Source: Cacajao melanocephalus (lineage: Eukaryota > Chordata > Mammalia > Primates > Pitheciidae). From it: 64,000 nucleotides of DNA. The position numbers were made by a program, and so were the translations under genes. A model generated the notes under the pieces. The model was not told where the DNA came from, searched no databases, and saw only the letters and a program-made list of their open reading frames with translations. How positions within the stretch are numbered: position 1 is the stretch's first letter; every line of letters begins with the position of its first letter. Shown piece by piece: positions 1 through 15,922 of this stretch. The stretch spans positions 1 to 64,000 of the forward strand of contig CAUYLG010034984.1 of the NCBI GenBank assembly GCA_963573385.1, in the 5' to 3' direction.

Positions 1-95
1 AACATACATTTTTCTCAGTATCACATTACACCTATTTTAAAAGTGACCACATAATTGGAGGTAAATCACTCCTCAGCAATTGCATAGCATTTCAC
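1..95 (+). mobile_element. L1 ORF2 fragment
   Basis: The first 95 bases match the endonuclease part of L1 ORF2 (AACATACATTTTTCTCAG...). It may belong to the L1 at 395-3183, with the sequence between lost or rearranged. Confidence 0.6.
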
Positions 96-202
96 AGGTT
101 TAAATAAAATATTGGTTGGCTGCTTGTTTGTTATTTTCATCCCTTATTCCTTTCTGTCTCCATTGTTAAGCACAATTATTGGCATAAAACAGGTTTTTAA
201 TA

Positions 203-355
203 CCCATTTTTAGACTGCATTCTAGCCTGGGCAATAGAACAAGAATCCTGTTCTCTCTCCCTCTTTTTCTTCCTCTTTCTTTCTCTCTTACATTCTTTCT
301 TTTTTTCTTTCTTTCACTCTTTCTTTCTTCTTTTCTCTCTTTCTTTCTTTCAAAA
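203..355 (+). repeat. Alu 3' stump followed by a TTTC/TCTT tract
   Basis: Only the last bases of an Alu right arm remain (gcattctagcctgggcaa), followed by about 100 bases of CTTT-type low-complexity DNA. Confidence 0.6.
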
Positions 356-2395
356 AATAAAAATAAAAATAAATTTGGAAGTTCCCCCACCCAAGATAGA
401 ACATTTACAAAAAACCCGCAACTAACATCATACTTCATAGTGAAATACTGGATGCTTTCCACTTATGATCAGGAAGAAGACAAGGATATCTGCTCTCAGC
501 ACTTCCATTCAACACTGTACTGAAGGTTCTAGCCAGGACAATTAGATAAGAAAAAGAAAAAAGAGGCATCCAGGATGTTAATGTAGTAGTAAAACTATCC
601 TGATTCACAAGCGTAATCTTATATATGGAAAATCCTCCCCAAAATCTGCAAGAAAGCTAATAAATGAGTTCAGCAAGATTTCAGGGTACATGATCAATAC
701 AAAAATCAGTAGTACTTCTATTCTCTTGCAAAGAACAATTCAAAAATGAAATTAAGGGAACAAGTTAATTTACAATAGCATCAAAAAGAATAAATACTTA
801 GTAATAAATTTAACAAAAGAAATGTAAAACTTGCCCCATAAAAACCACCAAATATTGTTGAAGGAAATTTAAAAACACCTAAATAAATGGAAAAACGTTC
901 TATGTGTATTAATTTAAAGTCTTAATGTCATTAATCCCAACTGATATGTAAAGCCAATGCAATCCCTATCAGAATCCAATCTGGGTTCTCTGCAGGAATT
1001 GATAAGCTGACTCTAAAATTCATATTGAATTGTAAGAGATCAGAGTAACCAAAACAATCTTGGGAAACATAACAAATTAGGAGGCCTCATACTTCCTGAT
1101 TTCAAAACTTGCTGCTAGCAAGGAAGATAGTGTGGTATCAATGTGAGGACAGACCTATAGACCAATGGTAGAGAATTGAGTCCAGAAGAAATGAATCCAC
1201 GTGTCCACGGTAAAGTCATTTTCATCAAGGGTGCCAAGACCATTCAAAGGGTGAAAGAATAATCTCTTCAACAAACGGTGCTGGAGTAACTGGATATTCA
1301 CATGCAAAAGAATAAAGCTGGACTTTTAACTCATGCCATTTACAAATATTAATTCAAAATGGATCAGAGACCTAAAAGCTAAGATTATGAAACTCTTAGT
1401 GGAAAACATAGGGGTAAATCTTTACAACCCTGGACTTGGCAATGGAGTTTTAGATATAATACCAAAAGCACAAGAAACAACAGGAAAAGGAAAAGATAAC
1501 TTTGACTTCAAAATTAAAAACTTTGAGGCACAAATGCTTCAAAAAATAAAAAAAACACTATTAAGAGAATGAAAAGACAATCTATGAGATAGGAGAAAAT
1601 ATTTGCAATTCATATATCTGATAAGGAACCGTACCTAGAATATATAAAGAACATTTGCAACTCAATAATAAAAAAACAAGTTATTTAAAAAATGGGCAAC
1701 AAATTTTAATAAACATTTCTACAAAAATGATATGCAAATGGACAACAAGCACATGAAACAATGCTCAACATCATTAGTCATCAGGCAAATGCAAATAGAA
1801 ACCACAAGATTCCACCTCACACCTCTAGAATGGCTAGAGTCAAAAAGTCAGACGATTAACAACTGTTGGCAAGGCCACAAAGAAATCAAAAGACTTATGT
1901 ACTGTTGGTGGGAATATAAAATGGTGCAATTACTTTGGAACAGTCTGGCAGTTCCCCAGACAATTAAATACAGAGTTACAATATGACCCAGTGATTCCAC
2001 TCCTAGGTACAAACCCAAGAGAAATGAAAACATACATACAAACAAAAACTTATACAACAAGTATAATGTTTATAGCAGCAGCATTCGTAATAGGCAAAAG
2101 GTGGAAACAACACGTGTCTATCAACTGATGGATGGAAAAAAAACTAAAAGTGGTATATCCATAAAACAAAATATTTGATCATAAAAATGAATGAAATACT
2201 GATGGGCATCATATGCTACACGATGAACCTTGTAAACATTATGCTAAGTAAAAGGTGCCAATCATAAAGACCAAATATGATATGATTCCATATATATATA
2301 GATATATATATGAAAGGTCCAGAGCAGGCAAATATGTAAAGACCAAGTAAGTTAGTGATTGCTCAGGGCTGGGGGAATTGGGCAATAGGGGTTGA

Positions 2396-2726
<331 letters not shown>

Positions 2727-2735
2727 GACATTTCT

Positions 2736-3025
2736 CTTTTTTTTCGGAGATGGAGTCTCACTCTGTCACCCAGGCTGAAGTGCAGTGGTGTGATCTTGGC
2801 TCACTGCAACTTCCACCTCCCGGGCTCAAGTGATTCTTCTGCCTCAGCCTCCTGAATAGCTGGGACTACAGGCACATGCTGCCACGCCTGGCTAATTTTT
2901 TGTATTTTAGTAGAGACGAGTTTCACCCTGTTGTCCAGGCTGGTCTCAAACTCCTGAGCTCAGGCAACCTGCTCACCTTGGCCTCCCAGTGTGAGGATTA
3001 CAGGCGTGAGCCGCTGCGCTCAGCC
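2736..3025 (-). mobile_element. Alu
   Basis: Full length and directly adjacent to the previous Alu; the same target motif (CATTTCT / CGTTTCT) flanks it. Confidence 0.9.
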
Positions 3026-3390
3026 AACGTTTCTTTTTGAGATATTGAAATGTCCTAAGATTGACTGTGGTGATGGTTGCACTTAAGCTGTGACTATAAT
3101 AAAAACCAGAGAATTGTACACTTTAAAAGGGTGAATTGTATGATATGTTAATTATATCTCAATAAAGCCATATATAAATAAAACTATAAATTGAAGATAC
3201 AGGTCATCATATCTAGGTTATAATGAAGGCGACCTTTCTAAAAATATGACACCAATGTTGGAAACCATGTAAGAAATATTTCACATGAAACATATCCTTT
3301 TATGTTCAAATTTTCTATTTAAAACATATATTAGGGTTTTGTCTTTTCTAATTTACTCATCTTTGTCTTTTTCTTTTCTTTTTCTTTTCT

Positions 3391-3683
<293 letters not shown>

Positions 3684-3787
3684 TGTCTTTGTCTTTTAGA
3701 GAACTTAATCCTTTAAAATATAAGGTAATTACAAATAATTTGGGCTTAAAAAGCAAAACAGGCTTTTAGAAGATAATAGCAGAATTG

Positions 3788-4080
3788 GTTGGGTACAGTG
3801 GCTCATGCCTGTAATCCCAGAGCTTTAGGTGGCCAAGGCAGAAGTATTAGTTGAAGCCAGAAGTTTGAGACCAGCCTGGGCAATATAGCAAGACCCCTAT
3901 CTCTACAGAAAATTTTAAAATTTGCCAGACATGGTGGCACATGTCTGTAGTCCCAGCTACTCAGGCGGTTGAGGCAAGAGGATCACTTGAGCCCAGGAAT
4001 TTGAGGCTGCGATGAGCTATGACTGTGCTGTTGTACAGCCTTGGTGACAGTGAGACACTGTCTCTAAATAAATAGATACA
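3788..4080 (+). mobile_element. Alu, old
   Basis: Full length with many substitutions (GAGGCTGCGATGAGC type of right arm, as in the oldest subfamily). The tail is degraded to AAATAAATAG. Confidence 0.88.
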
Positions 4081-4139
4081 TTTTTTAAAAAGAAGATAAT
4101 GTCAGAAAATATAATCTTGAGCTAGGAAATGTTTTCTTT

Positions 4140-4431
4140 TTGTTTTTTTTTTTTGAGAGGGAGTTTTGCTCTTTCACTCAGGCTGGAGGGCAGTGGTGTG
4201 ATCTTGGCTCACCGCAATCTCCGCCTCCTGGGTTCAAGCAGTTCTCCTTCCTCAGCCTCCCAAGTAGCTGAAATTACAGGTACCTGCCACCACGCCTGGC
4301 TAATTTTTGTATTTATAGTAGAGACGGGGTTTCACCATGGCCAGGCTGGTCTTGAACTCTAGACCTCGTGATCTGCCTGCCTCAGCCTCCCAAAGTGCTG
4401 GGATTACAGGTGTGAGCCTACACACCCGGCA
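4140..4431 (-). mobile_element. Alu
   Basis: Full length; T run at the left and body ending CACACCCGGC. Confidence 0.88.
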
Positions 4432-4504
4432 GGAAAGGGTTGCTTAAACAAGATACAGAAAGCACTACACATAAAGATCAATGTGACTATGTTTCAGCCT
4501 ACAA

Positions 4505-4755
4505 AATCTTTAATAATTACAAATATTTACTGAGAGTTTACTGTGTATATGAAATTAACGACTTTACATACCTCATACCATTTAATCTTCATAAGAACCT
4601 ACGATGAGTCAGTACTATTATTTTCCCTGTTTTACAGATGATGCTTAAGGAGGTTAAGTATTTCACCTAAAGTCACATAGCAACTATGCCGGGGTTGAAA
4701 TTTGGGTCTATCTGATTCCAAGCCCAAACTCATAATCACTACCCTAGAGGCCATG
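4505..4755 (+). repeat. MIR element
   Basis: Carries the core of the mammalian MIR SINE: TTACTGAGAGTTTACTGTG, then TTTTACAGATGATG and a GTCACATAGC run followed by a tRNA-unrelated tail. An old mammal-wide SINE. Confidence 0.7.
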
Positions 4756-6997
4756 CCAGTTTTGGGGAGAAAATTCTTCAACTCTTTAGTCTCTAAAATC
4801 CACAGCCTTCTCCTCCTTTTTCACCATTATTCTTTTAACCAGCATCTTACATTCGATGTTTCTATTTCTTCGTCACCTATTTGCCATCCCTTCTGCCATA
4901 TCCTTTTGGAGAATTCCCAGTCTGGGTTATTACTCACTCCCGATCTCCTTGCAACCTAGTTCAAGCTCCCATAATAATGATACCCTAATCAGATAAGGAA
5001 ATATAGGAAATTCTAATTAAAAGGGCCTTTTCTCAGTCTTCCTTACTACTGACCTCTTTTGTACCTCCTCCTTCTTTAAATATCACTCTCCTTAATTTGT
5101 CAGTCATTCAGCAAATATGTAGTTGGCAACAACTTTGGGCCAGCCTTGTGCCCAGTCCTGGGATATAAATGTCAAAAGACACAGTCCCAACCATCAATGA
5201 GCTTGTTTAGATCGAAGATAATTAGGCAACTAACAAATAATAAGCAGAATGGAGACATTTTGTATGTGTGTATTGCAGTACATTTTAGTGGTTAAGTCTA
5301 TGTTAGAGTGAGACAGACAAAAGTTTGAGATCTGAATTTGCCGCTTATGTTAGCTGTGTAAGCCTGAACAAGTTATTCAAAGTACTTTAAGAATTAAGTC
5401 AATCATCACAAATTATTTCCTGTTTACTTTAGAAAAGCAAGATGTTAATGGTGTTTGTGAGAGACTAAACAATGTAATATAGAGCCCATTATACAAGTTA
5501 GTAGAAGAATGCCTGATTTTAAAGTTTAATGAAAGTATAACAATTTAACACAAACTATGTCTTATTGCTACCAAAAAAAGGTTCTTCAGGTACATCTGAC
5601 ATAGCCTTCTACTGCTGGAGTACGTTATAAAATCAATATATAAACTACACTGACATAATTTCAAAGGAAAAAGCATGTCTTTAGGGGTTAGAAGTACACT
5701 CCGGTGTTCTGACTTGGATAATTCTAGGTGTACCCTATAGATAAGATATTGGGTTACCATACTAGACTATGGAAAAGATATATACAGACAAAGTGTAAAC
5801 ATTTAATAAATTGGAGCATACACAAAAATTGATAAATTTCCCCAAGACTGACTCTAAGTAGAAAGGCAAGAAAATATTTTATTTGTTCTTACTAATGGGT
5901 GAAAACTCTGAAGATACCAAATTGCAAATCCAGTCTGCTATTAAACTGCTGATGCTGGAAACAAGGCAATTAGGCAGACTCGGGGGACTCTTTAGTTGAC
6001 ATGACTATTATCCCAAGAATGTATTTTATTTAATATGTAAGTATATGCTATATGCTCAATTTAATTTGAAGAGCAAGGGTAGGATTTTTAAAGTTTGACA
6101 CATGCAGAAATTTTACATTTAAATTTTGGTAGCTTCTGACATCAACTAAAGTAATAACCATGGAGGTAATTTACAAGTGTGGCTTCCTCATAGGGTTAAC
6201 CTAAAATTATCTATTTATATCCATATATCTGTATATAGATATAGAGTAGAACATATTTTCTACTCTATATGTATCTACCTATATCTATATACTGTATCTG
6301 TATATGTGTGTATGTGTATATGCATATATGTGTATATGTTAAATAAAACTACGTTATTAAAATGCTAGTAAAATTACATGTTATTTAAAACATGTTAAAT
6401 GAAATAAAAGGAGGTAATAAACCATGGCCTCCTGTGTTTCTCGGTTTCCTATAAAATGAGAACTACAACAGCCTCTAACCATGAGCTTGTCAGAGAAATT
6501 AAACAATGGATTTAAAGTGTTCTGCATGGTGCCTACAAGTTAGCCAATTTCTAAGTATTTCTAAAATGTCTACCATTTTTGCCTCTTGGACTAACCTTAA
6601 AAAAGAAATTGAAGTGTACCAAGCAGAGAAAGAAGGAAGTCATTCCAGGAGTGAGAATGCTGTACGCAAAGCTAGGGGGTAAGAGAGTATGGCATGTGGA
6701 ACAAATTCAGTGGCTGGACTGAAGATAACAAGACTGACTAAAGGCAGGAACACTATTTAAAGGGCCAAAATAAAAGGCGAGAAACTCCCAGATTAGAATA
6801 GCAGCCAAGGAGAAGAAGGGATAGATAAAAGAGATGTCTAGGATGTACAGCTGATAGGAACTAAGGGATGATTTCATGGAGATGAAGGAGAAGAAAGCAA
6901 CAGATATGCCAGGTTTCCGATGTGGTTTACTGGATGTATGTTGGTGACATTGGACCACAGAGCCACACACATATTTTAGAGGAAGAAGCTGAAGCAT
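4756..6997. other. TTC26 intron 7, mostly unassigned
   Basis: No exon or young repeat recognised. A faint MIR-like stretch lies at 5285-5400 and a TATA/GTAT-rich tract at 6195-6345. Short open frames here have no support. Confidence 0.5.
6195..6345. repeat. AT/GT-rich low-complexity tract
   Basis: Irregular runs of ATAT, CTATATCTATAT and GTGTATATG, probably a decayed microsatellite. Confidence 0.6.
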
Positions 6998-7345
<348 letters not shown>

Positions 7346-7594
7346 TTAAACACAATGTAAGGCATCTCAGTAAAATCATCTATAACATAATAGACATAAC
7401 ACAGAGAATTCAGAAGTCAACATTCTTTTTAGAATACCTAAGAAACATATAATTAGGTTCTTATAGAATCACACTGGCAATGACAAAGGGTATTAATCAA
7501 GAGTTACAGATAACAGAGTTTCATGAATAACTTGGAAAGTATAAAGTAATTCAAATTGGAATGAAGTACATTAAAAACACACTTCCATCAATAC

Positions 7595-7766
7595 CTCAGC
7601 TGCTTTGCCGTTGTAAAGGCGAAAATGATTACAGGCTTTAAGATTGAGTGCGATGGTACTATCAGGAATTTGCTGAAGGTAAACAGCCAAAACTTCTTGA
7701 GACACATCATAGTAATCCAATTTATAGTAGCAGAGGGCCACATAAACATTGAGGGCAAGGTATTCC
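7595..7766 (-). CDS. TTC26: TTC26 exon 7, residues 182 (last base) to 239
   Basis: 172 bases. The acceptor is TCTAATAG and the donor GCTGAG followed by GTATTG. It completes Arg182 and then encodes 57 residues, beginning [20 protein letters not shown], covering two more TPR helices. Residue 236 is Lys where I recall Arg in human. It ends in phase 0. The next exon (about residue 240 onward of a roughly 554-residue protein) was searched for to the left and not found, so the gene runs off the left edge of the window. Confidence 0.95.
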
Positions 7767-7850
7767 CTATTAGATCAAAGAATTAAGGGTTAACCATGTA
7801 AGTCTACTTCATAGAAATGTCAAACTACAAAGCTTAAATGGACAAGGTAA

Positions 7851-8245
<395 letters not shown>

Positions 8246-8528
8246 TGGGTGTTTTGATATAAGTAGAGTGAAAGATGACAACTAGAGAAGAAAGGGAACA
8301 TTCATGCTGTTCATACTGAAAAACTAACATATGCTATAACTGAACATAAACACAAGCACATTCCACACATTAGAGCAACACAAGACACACAGGCTCAATG
8401 GCCGGAAATGGAAGCAGGTGGGCGACTAAGAAGGTGATGCAAAAGAGGAAAGAAGGAAGGAAGATGAGATATTTTTGGGAAGGGAGAGAGAGGCCAAGTA
8501 TTTAGTGATAAAGTTGGAATGTAAATTC

Positions 8529-8676
8529 GTTTTTTTTCTTTCATTTATTTATTTATTTATTTTAAGATGGGGTTTTACCATGTTGACTAGGATGGTCTCA
8601 ATCTCCTGACCTCGTGATCCGCCCTCCTCAGCCTCCCAAAGCGCTGGGATTGCAGGTATGAACCACCTCACCCAGC
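8529..8676 (-). mobile_element. Alu left-arm fragment
   Basis: Only the left monomer is present, with a TTTATTTATTT head and body to CTCACCCAGC. Confidence 0.82.
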
Positions 8677-8679
8677 TCG

Positions 8680-9156
8680 AATGTAAATTCTTCAGAATGG
8701 TTTGTATCTAATTTTGTCAGCAAGTTACCTACAATGTAACTATAATGCTAAGTTTGATACATCTAGACCATACATTTCAACAGGGGTAATATCACTTCAA
8801 AGGGGAAAAATTGGTTCTTCTGGGAGGATGAAAATATCCTACTCATTTTGTGTGTAAAGCACAGTTATACATATAGTACATAAATGGATATATGTTAGTA
8901 TACATATATCAGTATACTAAACTTTCATGGGAGGGCAATTAGGGGTAAAAAGTCTTTTAGAAGGGTGACAATGGATAAAAAGATAAGAGAAAGCCTGATT
9001 TAGACAATATCTAATTCTTAATCTCACCAGATAATCAACTAAACAGATTTGAATGCATGGTGGTATTACATCCAAAGGACACTAGATTCTCAAACTAGTT
9101 ACAAAAGAAACTAACAAAATGAAAGACATGTAGAGTAGGCATAGAAGGACACAGAC
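8680..9156. other. TTC26 intron 6, unassigned part
   Basis: AT-rich, no motif or repeat identified between the Alu fragment and exon 6. Confidence 0.5.
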
Positions 9157-9302
9157 CTGTTATCTAGCAGTATTCGCTTATATATATCAATAGCTTCTTG
9201 GTAGTGAGATCGCATATAGTGGATTGAGGCCAAACTGAGTTGATCTTCTGTGACATCCTGAAGATTCTGATGAAAGCTCATCAACTTTTTCTCATCATTA
9301 AA
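9157..9302 (-). CDS. TTC26: TTC26 exon 6, residues 134-181 plus two bases of 182
   Basis: 146 bases from [10 protein letters not shown] to ILLDN, plus AG of a split Arg codon. The acceptor is AATTTTAG and the donor AACAG followed by GTCTGT. It encodes a further TPR ([24 protein letters not shown]), with the typical Ala/Tyr/Ala/Tyr spacing of helix A and helix B. The frame is intact and continuous with exons 5 and 7. The exon sits about 1.4 kb from exon 7 and 5.1 kb from exon 5. Confidence 0.95.
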
Positions 9303-10611
<1,309 letters not shown>

Positions 10612-10708
10612 TCACTACTAATAATATTAGACTAGCTTGTAGTATGCAGTGCTCCCACCAAGAACATCTAGAAAATCTTTAAAACTACTGAAAAATCTGT
10701 GTAAAAGG

Positions 10709-11006
10709 GGCTGGGACGGTGGCTCACGCCTGTGATCTCAGCACTTTAGGAGGTAGAAGTGGGCAGATCACTTGAGCTCAGGAGTTTGAGACTAGCCTGG
10801 GCAACACGGTGAAACCCTGCCTCTACAAAAATCAGCCAGGCATGGTGGCATACACTTGGAATCTCAGCTACTTGGGAGGCTGAGGCACAAGGACTGCTTG
10901 AGCCTGGGAGGCGGATGTTACAGTGAGCCGAGAGGGCACCAATGCACTCCAGCCTGGGTGACCGGGAGTGAAATCCTGTCTCAAACAAAACAAAACAAAA
11001 CAAAAT
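10709..11006 (+). mobile_element. Alu
   Basis: Full length; tail (CAAAA)n at 10984-11006. Confidence 0.9.
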
Positions 11007-11019
11007 CTGTGTGGAGGGA

Positions 11020-13130
11020 TCAGAGAGCTACCACGTGGGTGAAGGCTTGAGAGATATCAAGATCCCCAGCAAGAAGTGCAAAGAGGTGATTCTGATATTT
11101 AGCACCACTTTTTCTTAAACGGTACCTACCAATTCTCAATTGGTGGCTGAGTTGCTGAAAACTAAGTAGAGCTTCAAGAAGTCTTATGGGCTTAATGGAC
11201 TAAAAACAGAGATAGGGGCCCACCAAGCTATCAGTTGGGACCCCTGGAAAGCTATCCTAGAAACAGAGGTAAAATGGAAATACACCAGCTTTAAATCGTT
11301 GCAATCTCTGACAGGTATCAGTTCATTTGCCCCTATTCCATGTGCCTGCCAGAAGTAAAAGTAAATTCTAAATCCTCCCTGGAAGAAGAAAAAATCATCC
11401 AGAGCCTCAAATTATCTCTATTATTTTAATATACAATAGCCAGCATTAAACACAATATTGCCAAGCAAACCAGGGGTCAAGAACGTGTGACTGAAAACCA
11501 AGAAACAGCTATCCAGAGATACACTATTGGAATTACTAGACGCGGACTTTAAAAATAACTGTTATCAATCGGTTTAAGAAATTAAATTAAAAATTAGAAA
11601 ATTTGAGCTGGAAATTAGAAATTAAAAAAACAAAAGGTAAATTCTAGAAATAAATACAATAACTGAAATTAAAAACTAAATAGAATAGCTGATTAGACAC
11701 AGCTGAAGAACGGTGATTAGTAAAAGAAATTTCTGCAGGAAATATACAGAAAATGTGATAAAGTGTTTACATAGGATACAAATAAAAGGTCTACATACAT
11801 GCATATTATTGGGATCCTAGAAGGAAAGAAGAGAGTATAGAGCAGAAACAAAATCTGAAGAAAAAATGACCAAGGATTATTTTTAATTAAAAAAAAAAAA
11901 CTTGAGCAAGCACTATGAACCTGATGTAGTATAACACAAAGAAAACCCTATCTGGGAATATTATAGGATAAGTGCCAATAACAAAAAACAATAAATAAAT
12001 CTTAAACGTGATCAGAAAAAACATCTTCACAGGAACAACAGTAAGACTGATGGCTAACGTGTCAGTAGAGACAAGGACTAGGAAGCAATAAAGCAACATC
12101 TTCAAAATGCTAAGCAAAAATAAAAAGTAACCACCTACAACTCTACACTGAGAAAACAAAAATCCTTTAAGAAAGATAGTAAAATAAAAATATTTTTAGA
12201 TAAAAACTGAGAGACTTCATCACCATTAAAGGAAATATTAAAGGAAATTCCTCAAATGGAAAACGATTTTAGATGGGAGCACAAACATGCAAGAAGAAAT
12301 GAAAAACAATGGAAAGGATAAATATGGCTAATTATAAATGAATATTAATTGCATAAAACAGTAATAAAACAATCTTATGGGATTAGAAACATATAGACAC
12401 TTAAAATATATTTCAAATTTGCACAAAAGATGAAGAGTAAACGAGTTAAAATGATCTAAGGTCCTTTAATTTTCTAGAAATTGGTAAAAGTACTAATTAA
12501 TATCAAACTTTTTAATATGCAAAAGACACATGATTAAAACTGCTAAAATAATCCTAAGAATGTACATAACTATAAGCCAATGGAGGGAAAATATATAATT
12601 TTAAAAATCAATCCAAAAAAAAGACAACAAAGAAAAGAAAAAGAAACCCAGACCACATGGACCAGCTGGGCAAAGAGAGAACTAATAACAGGATGGCAGT
12701 TATAAAGGTAATCGTATTTGTAAATACATTAAGTAAATGAATTATATACTAGAGGTTTTTTAAATAAAGATTTTAACTGGATTTTAAAACCCACAAAACT
12801 CATTTATATGCTGTCTATAAGGGTCACTTTAAATATAAGGACATAGAAAGGTAGAAAGTAAAAGGATAAAGAGATATAATAAGCAAATACTACCCAAAAG
12901 AGAGCTGGTATAGCTTACACATATGACCATGAGAAATTTTTTAGAGATGAGAGACATTTCATGATAGTATATATTTCAGTCTACTAGGAAGACATTATTG
13001 CTAGACAGTCTACCAGCAATTCTAAGTTTGTGTGCACTTAATGATAGTCTGAAAAACATGTAAAGCAGAACTAAAAAGAGAAAGAGACGAAGTTACAATT
13101 ATGACGTGGAATTTCTCTAAATGTACCAAA
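11020..13130 (+). mobile_element. HAL1-like (half-L1) or old L1 ORF1 element
   Basis: Across many substitutions the segment follows L1 ORF1/HAL1: an AACTGAAATTAAAAACT coiled-coil-like part (11650), AGATTAGACACAGC, and a distal block ACTTCATCACCATTAAAGGAAAT followed by a GGATAAATATGG-like tail. No RT was seen. All frames are broken. The right limit is vague. Confidence 0.5.
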
Positions 13131-13555
13131 AATAATTATTTTCATATAATGCCTGTGAGTGATTAAACTTTCTGTTAAACAACTTAGCAATATCAATTAA
13201 AAGCTTTAAAGTTGCTTATACCCAATAGGCATGTCCATTTCTAAGATGTTCAGAATGACATTTTTAAAAATTTTAAAAATTATAAATTTAAAAGTCAAAT
13301 AACTAGGAAATGTTGAATAAATAATGACACATATGCATTTGGTGGAATGCTATAAAAATTTTTTAAATATATTAAACAATTATTTAAAAATTTAAATTTA
13401 AAAAACTATTGTTTAAAAAATAATTTTATCATTATCAAAATTATTACCATATAGCAATTCTGAAAAGTGTATATTTATTTCTAGGAATCAGGATAAGGTG
13501 TCTCTGAGTCTATTTCCTAAGAAATAATAGGATAGTTGACACAAACTAAATTTTT

Positions 13556-13839
13556 ATCTTTGAGACAGAGTCTTGCTCTGTCGCCCAGGCTGGAGTATAG
13601 TAGCGCAATCTCGCTCACTGCAACCCCTGCCTCCTGGGTTCAAGTGATTCTCCTGCCTCAGCTTCCCCAGTAGCTGGGATTAAAGGTGTGTGCCACCACG
13701 CCTAGCTAATTTTTTTTGTATTTTTAGTAGACACAGCGTTTTACCATGTTGTCCAGGCTAGTCTCAAACTCCTGACCTCAGGTGATCTAACAGCTCCCAA
13801 AGTGCTGAGATTACAGGTGTGAGCCACTATGCCTGGTCT
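13556..13839 (-). mobile_element. Alu
   Basis: Almost complete, without a long T run; some bases lost in the left arm near 13785. Body ends ATGCCTGGTC. Confidence 0.88.
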
Positions 13840-13897
13840 AAACTTCTTATGACTGTGGCTTAAGGAGAAATAAAACCTAACATCTCTGAATAAATTA

Positions 13898-14236
<339 letters not shown>

Positions 14237-14385
14237 CTATATAATTAACAGTTATATTCCACTTGTTCTAGAAAATTATTAACAATAATTTCTAATTAAT
14301 TATCTCTCACTAGTGTTAGTAACAAGAAGGAAGAAAAAGAAAAATATTTTTAAAACAAAACAATGTGAAATGAGGACATAAATAC

Positions 14386-14435
14386 CTTGTGAGCCAAGTG
14401 GAAGAGGAGGCGGTTTTGGAGTCGGCTTTTCGAAG
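14386..14435 (-). CDS. TTC26: TTC26 exon 5, residues 117-133
   Basis: A small 50-base exon. The acceptor is a poly-pyrimidine run and CAG before CTTCG, and the donor is CACAAG followed by GTATTT. The first two bases complete an Ala codon with the last base of exon 4, giving ASKSRLQNRLLFHLAHK, identical to human TTC26 as I remember it. It ends in phase 0 and joins exon 6. It lies inside a repeat-dense intron region and was located from protein continuity. Confidence 0.93.
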
Positions 14436-15270
14436 CTGAAAAAAAAATCCAAGCTGCTTATTAAAGAATTCAACAGTCTAGGTCTAGCAGTCCCTTGCAG
14501 GAATGAAATAAAACTCGGATGATCTTCTCAAATCTTTACTTGTCTGATCCTAGGTATGTCTCTGCTAGAATACATATTGTTTGAGTCTGGTCTCCACCTG
14601 CAGTAGCAGATACAGCATCAAGAACCAGAAGAGAAATGTGCTAAGATTTTGCTCCTCTCCACTGCTTATTCTACCTGACCCCATCACGGTGATCCACAAC
14701 ACAACACTCCACACACATGGTTAGAGTAGCTGCTCGCCTCTGTGTTGTTCATATACCAAACCGAACACTGGTAACAGACACCACGGTCATCTCAATGTGT
14801 GTATGAATCCACTCTCACTCGGCTCCTAGTCCCAGTATTCTTTGTTAATTCCTTCTGCTATTTCCTTTTCCACAATTATACTGCCATATTTTCCTAAATA
14901 GTAGCCCAGTCTCTTTTCCACAGATTTTCTAGCATAATTATGTGCCATATTGAAACAGGCAGTCAAGCAAAAATATTCACAGCTTTTAAGTTCCAAATAT
15001 CCTTTGCACTCTTGGAAAACTTCCTGATTCTGGATACCCAATTCTACCTCTTTTACAGAAAAAGTCATACTTCAATCTATAAGAAAGAAAAAATATATAT
15101 TAGAAATAGAGATAGCTGCCGTGATCACCTTTTATGTGTCTAACACTGTTCTTAGCACAGATAAAGCCTAGAAATATGAGATAAAGTAAGTAACATAAAG
15201 GAGCTTATAATGAAATTAAGAAAAACTACATTAGCACATATGAAACAATTTGGGTACAAATCAAGAAACG
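14436..15270. other. TTC26 intron 4, unassigned part
   Basis: Contains an 80-codon minus-strand open frame (14826-15068) with no recognised homology and no splice context; not counted as a gene. Confidence 0.4.
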
Positions 15271-15273
15271 CTT

Positions 15274-15448
15274 TGCTAGGTATGGTGGCGGGTGTGTCTG
15301 TAGTCTCAGCTACTCAGAAGGCAGAGGCTGGAGGCTGGCTTGGAGTCAGGAGTTTGAGGCTATAGGATGCTAAGCTCATACCTATGAATAGCCACTGTAT
15401 TCCAGCTTGGACAACACAGTGAGACCCTGTCTTTAAAAAAAAAAAAAA
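15274..15448 (+). pseudogene. 7SL-RNA-derived monomer (pre-Alu type)
   Basis: Begins like the Alu domain (GGTATGGTGGCGGGTG) but its second half follows 7SL RNA itself, with CCTATGAATAGCCACTG before CTCCAGC-like sequence, which Alu lacks. It ends in a pure A tail. It looks like a processed 7SL copy with an internal deletion. Confidence 0.65.
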
Positions 15449-15922
15449 GTCTTCAAGTTCCACATTTGCCATGAATTTGAGCTGAAATTCTTTATATGTA
15501 TAAATTAATTCTACCTCGAATACATTCTTCCCTATCAAATATTACAGTGCCCACTTTTCTCTGCATTTTCTTGAACTTAAGTTGGTTCATACTCTAACTT
15601 TTTCTACCATGTTTCCCTTTTATTCTTATTTTCAAATTTGAATACAATTGCCCTGAGATGAGTATCCATATGTAAGAAAGCAGAAGGGGTGATTTCTGGA
15701 TTCTTCAAGCTGAAATTGCTGGGCTTCTCACTCAGAAACAGGAAAAGCAGCCACAAAGGCCATAGCCATAGAAGTCTGAACAAAACTCTACCTGTAAACT
15801 ACCACCAATAGCATGCCTATTCTCCCGTGATGGGGCCTAAGAAAGACACCTTGCCCTTTCTCTTCCTTCATCCTTCTGCTTTTTGGCTGTAGTCTGGTGG
15901 GGTGTAGCATTAATTCTACTTC

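Noticed and set aside
14826..15068. 80-codon minus-strand frame in TTC26 intron 4
   Set aside because: It has an ATG and sits between TTC26 exons, but exons 4 and 5 already join in the known protein, no splice sites border it, and no homology was recognised.
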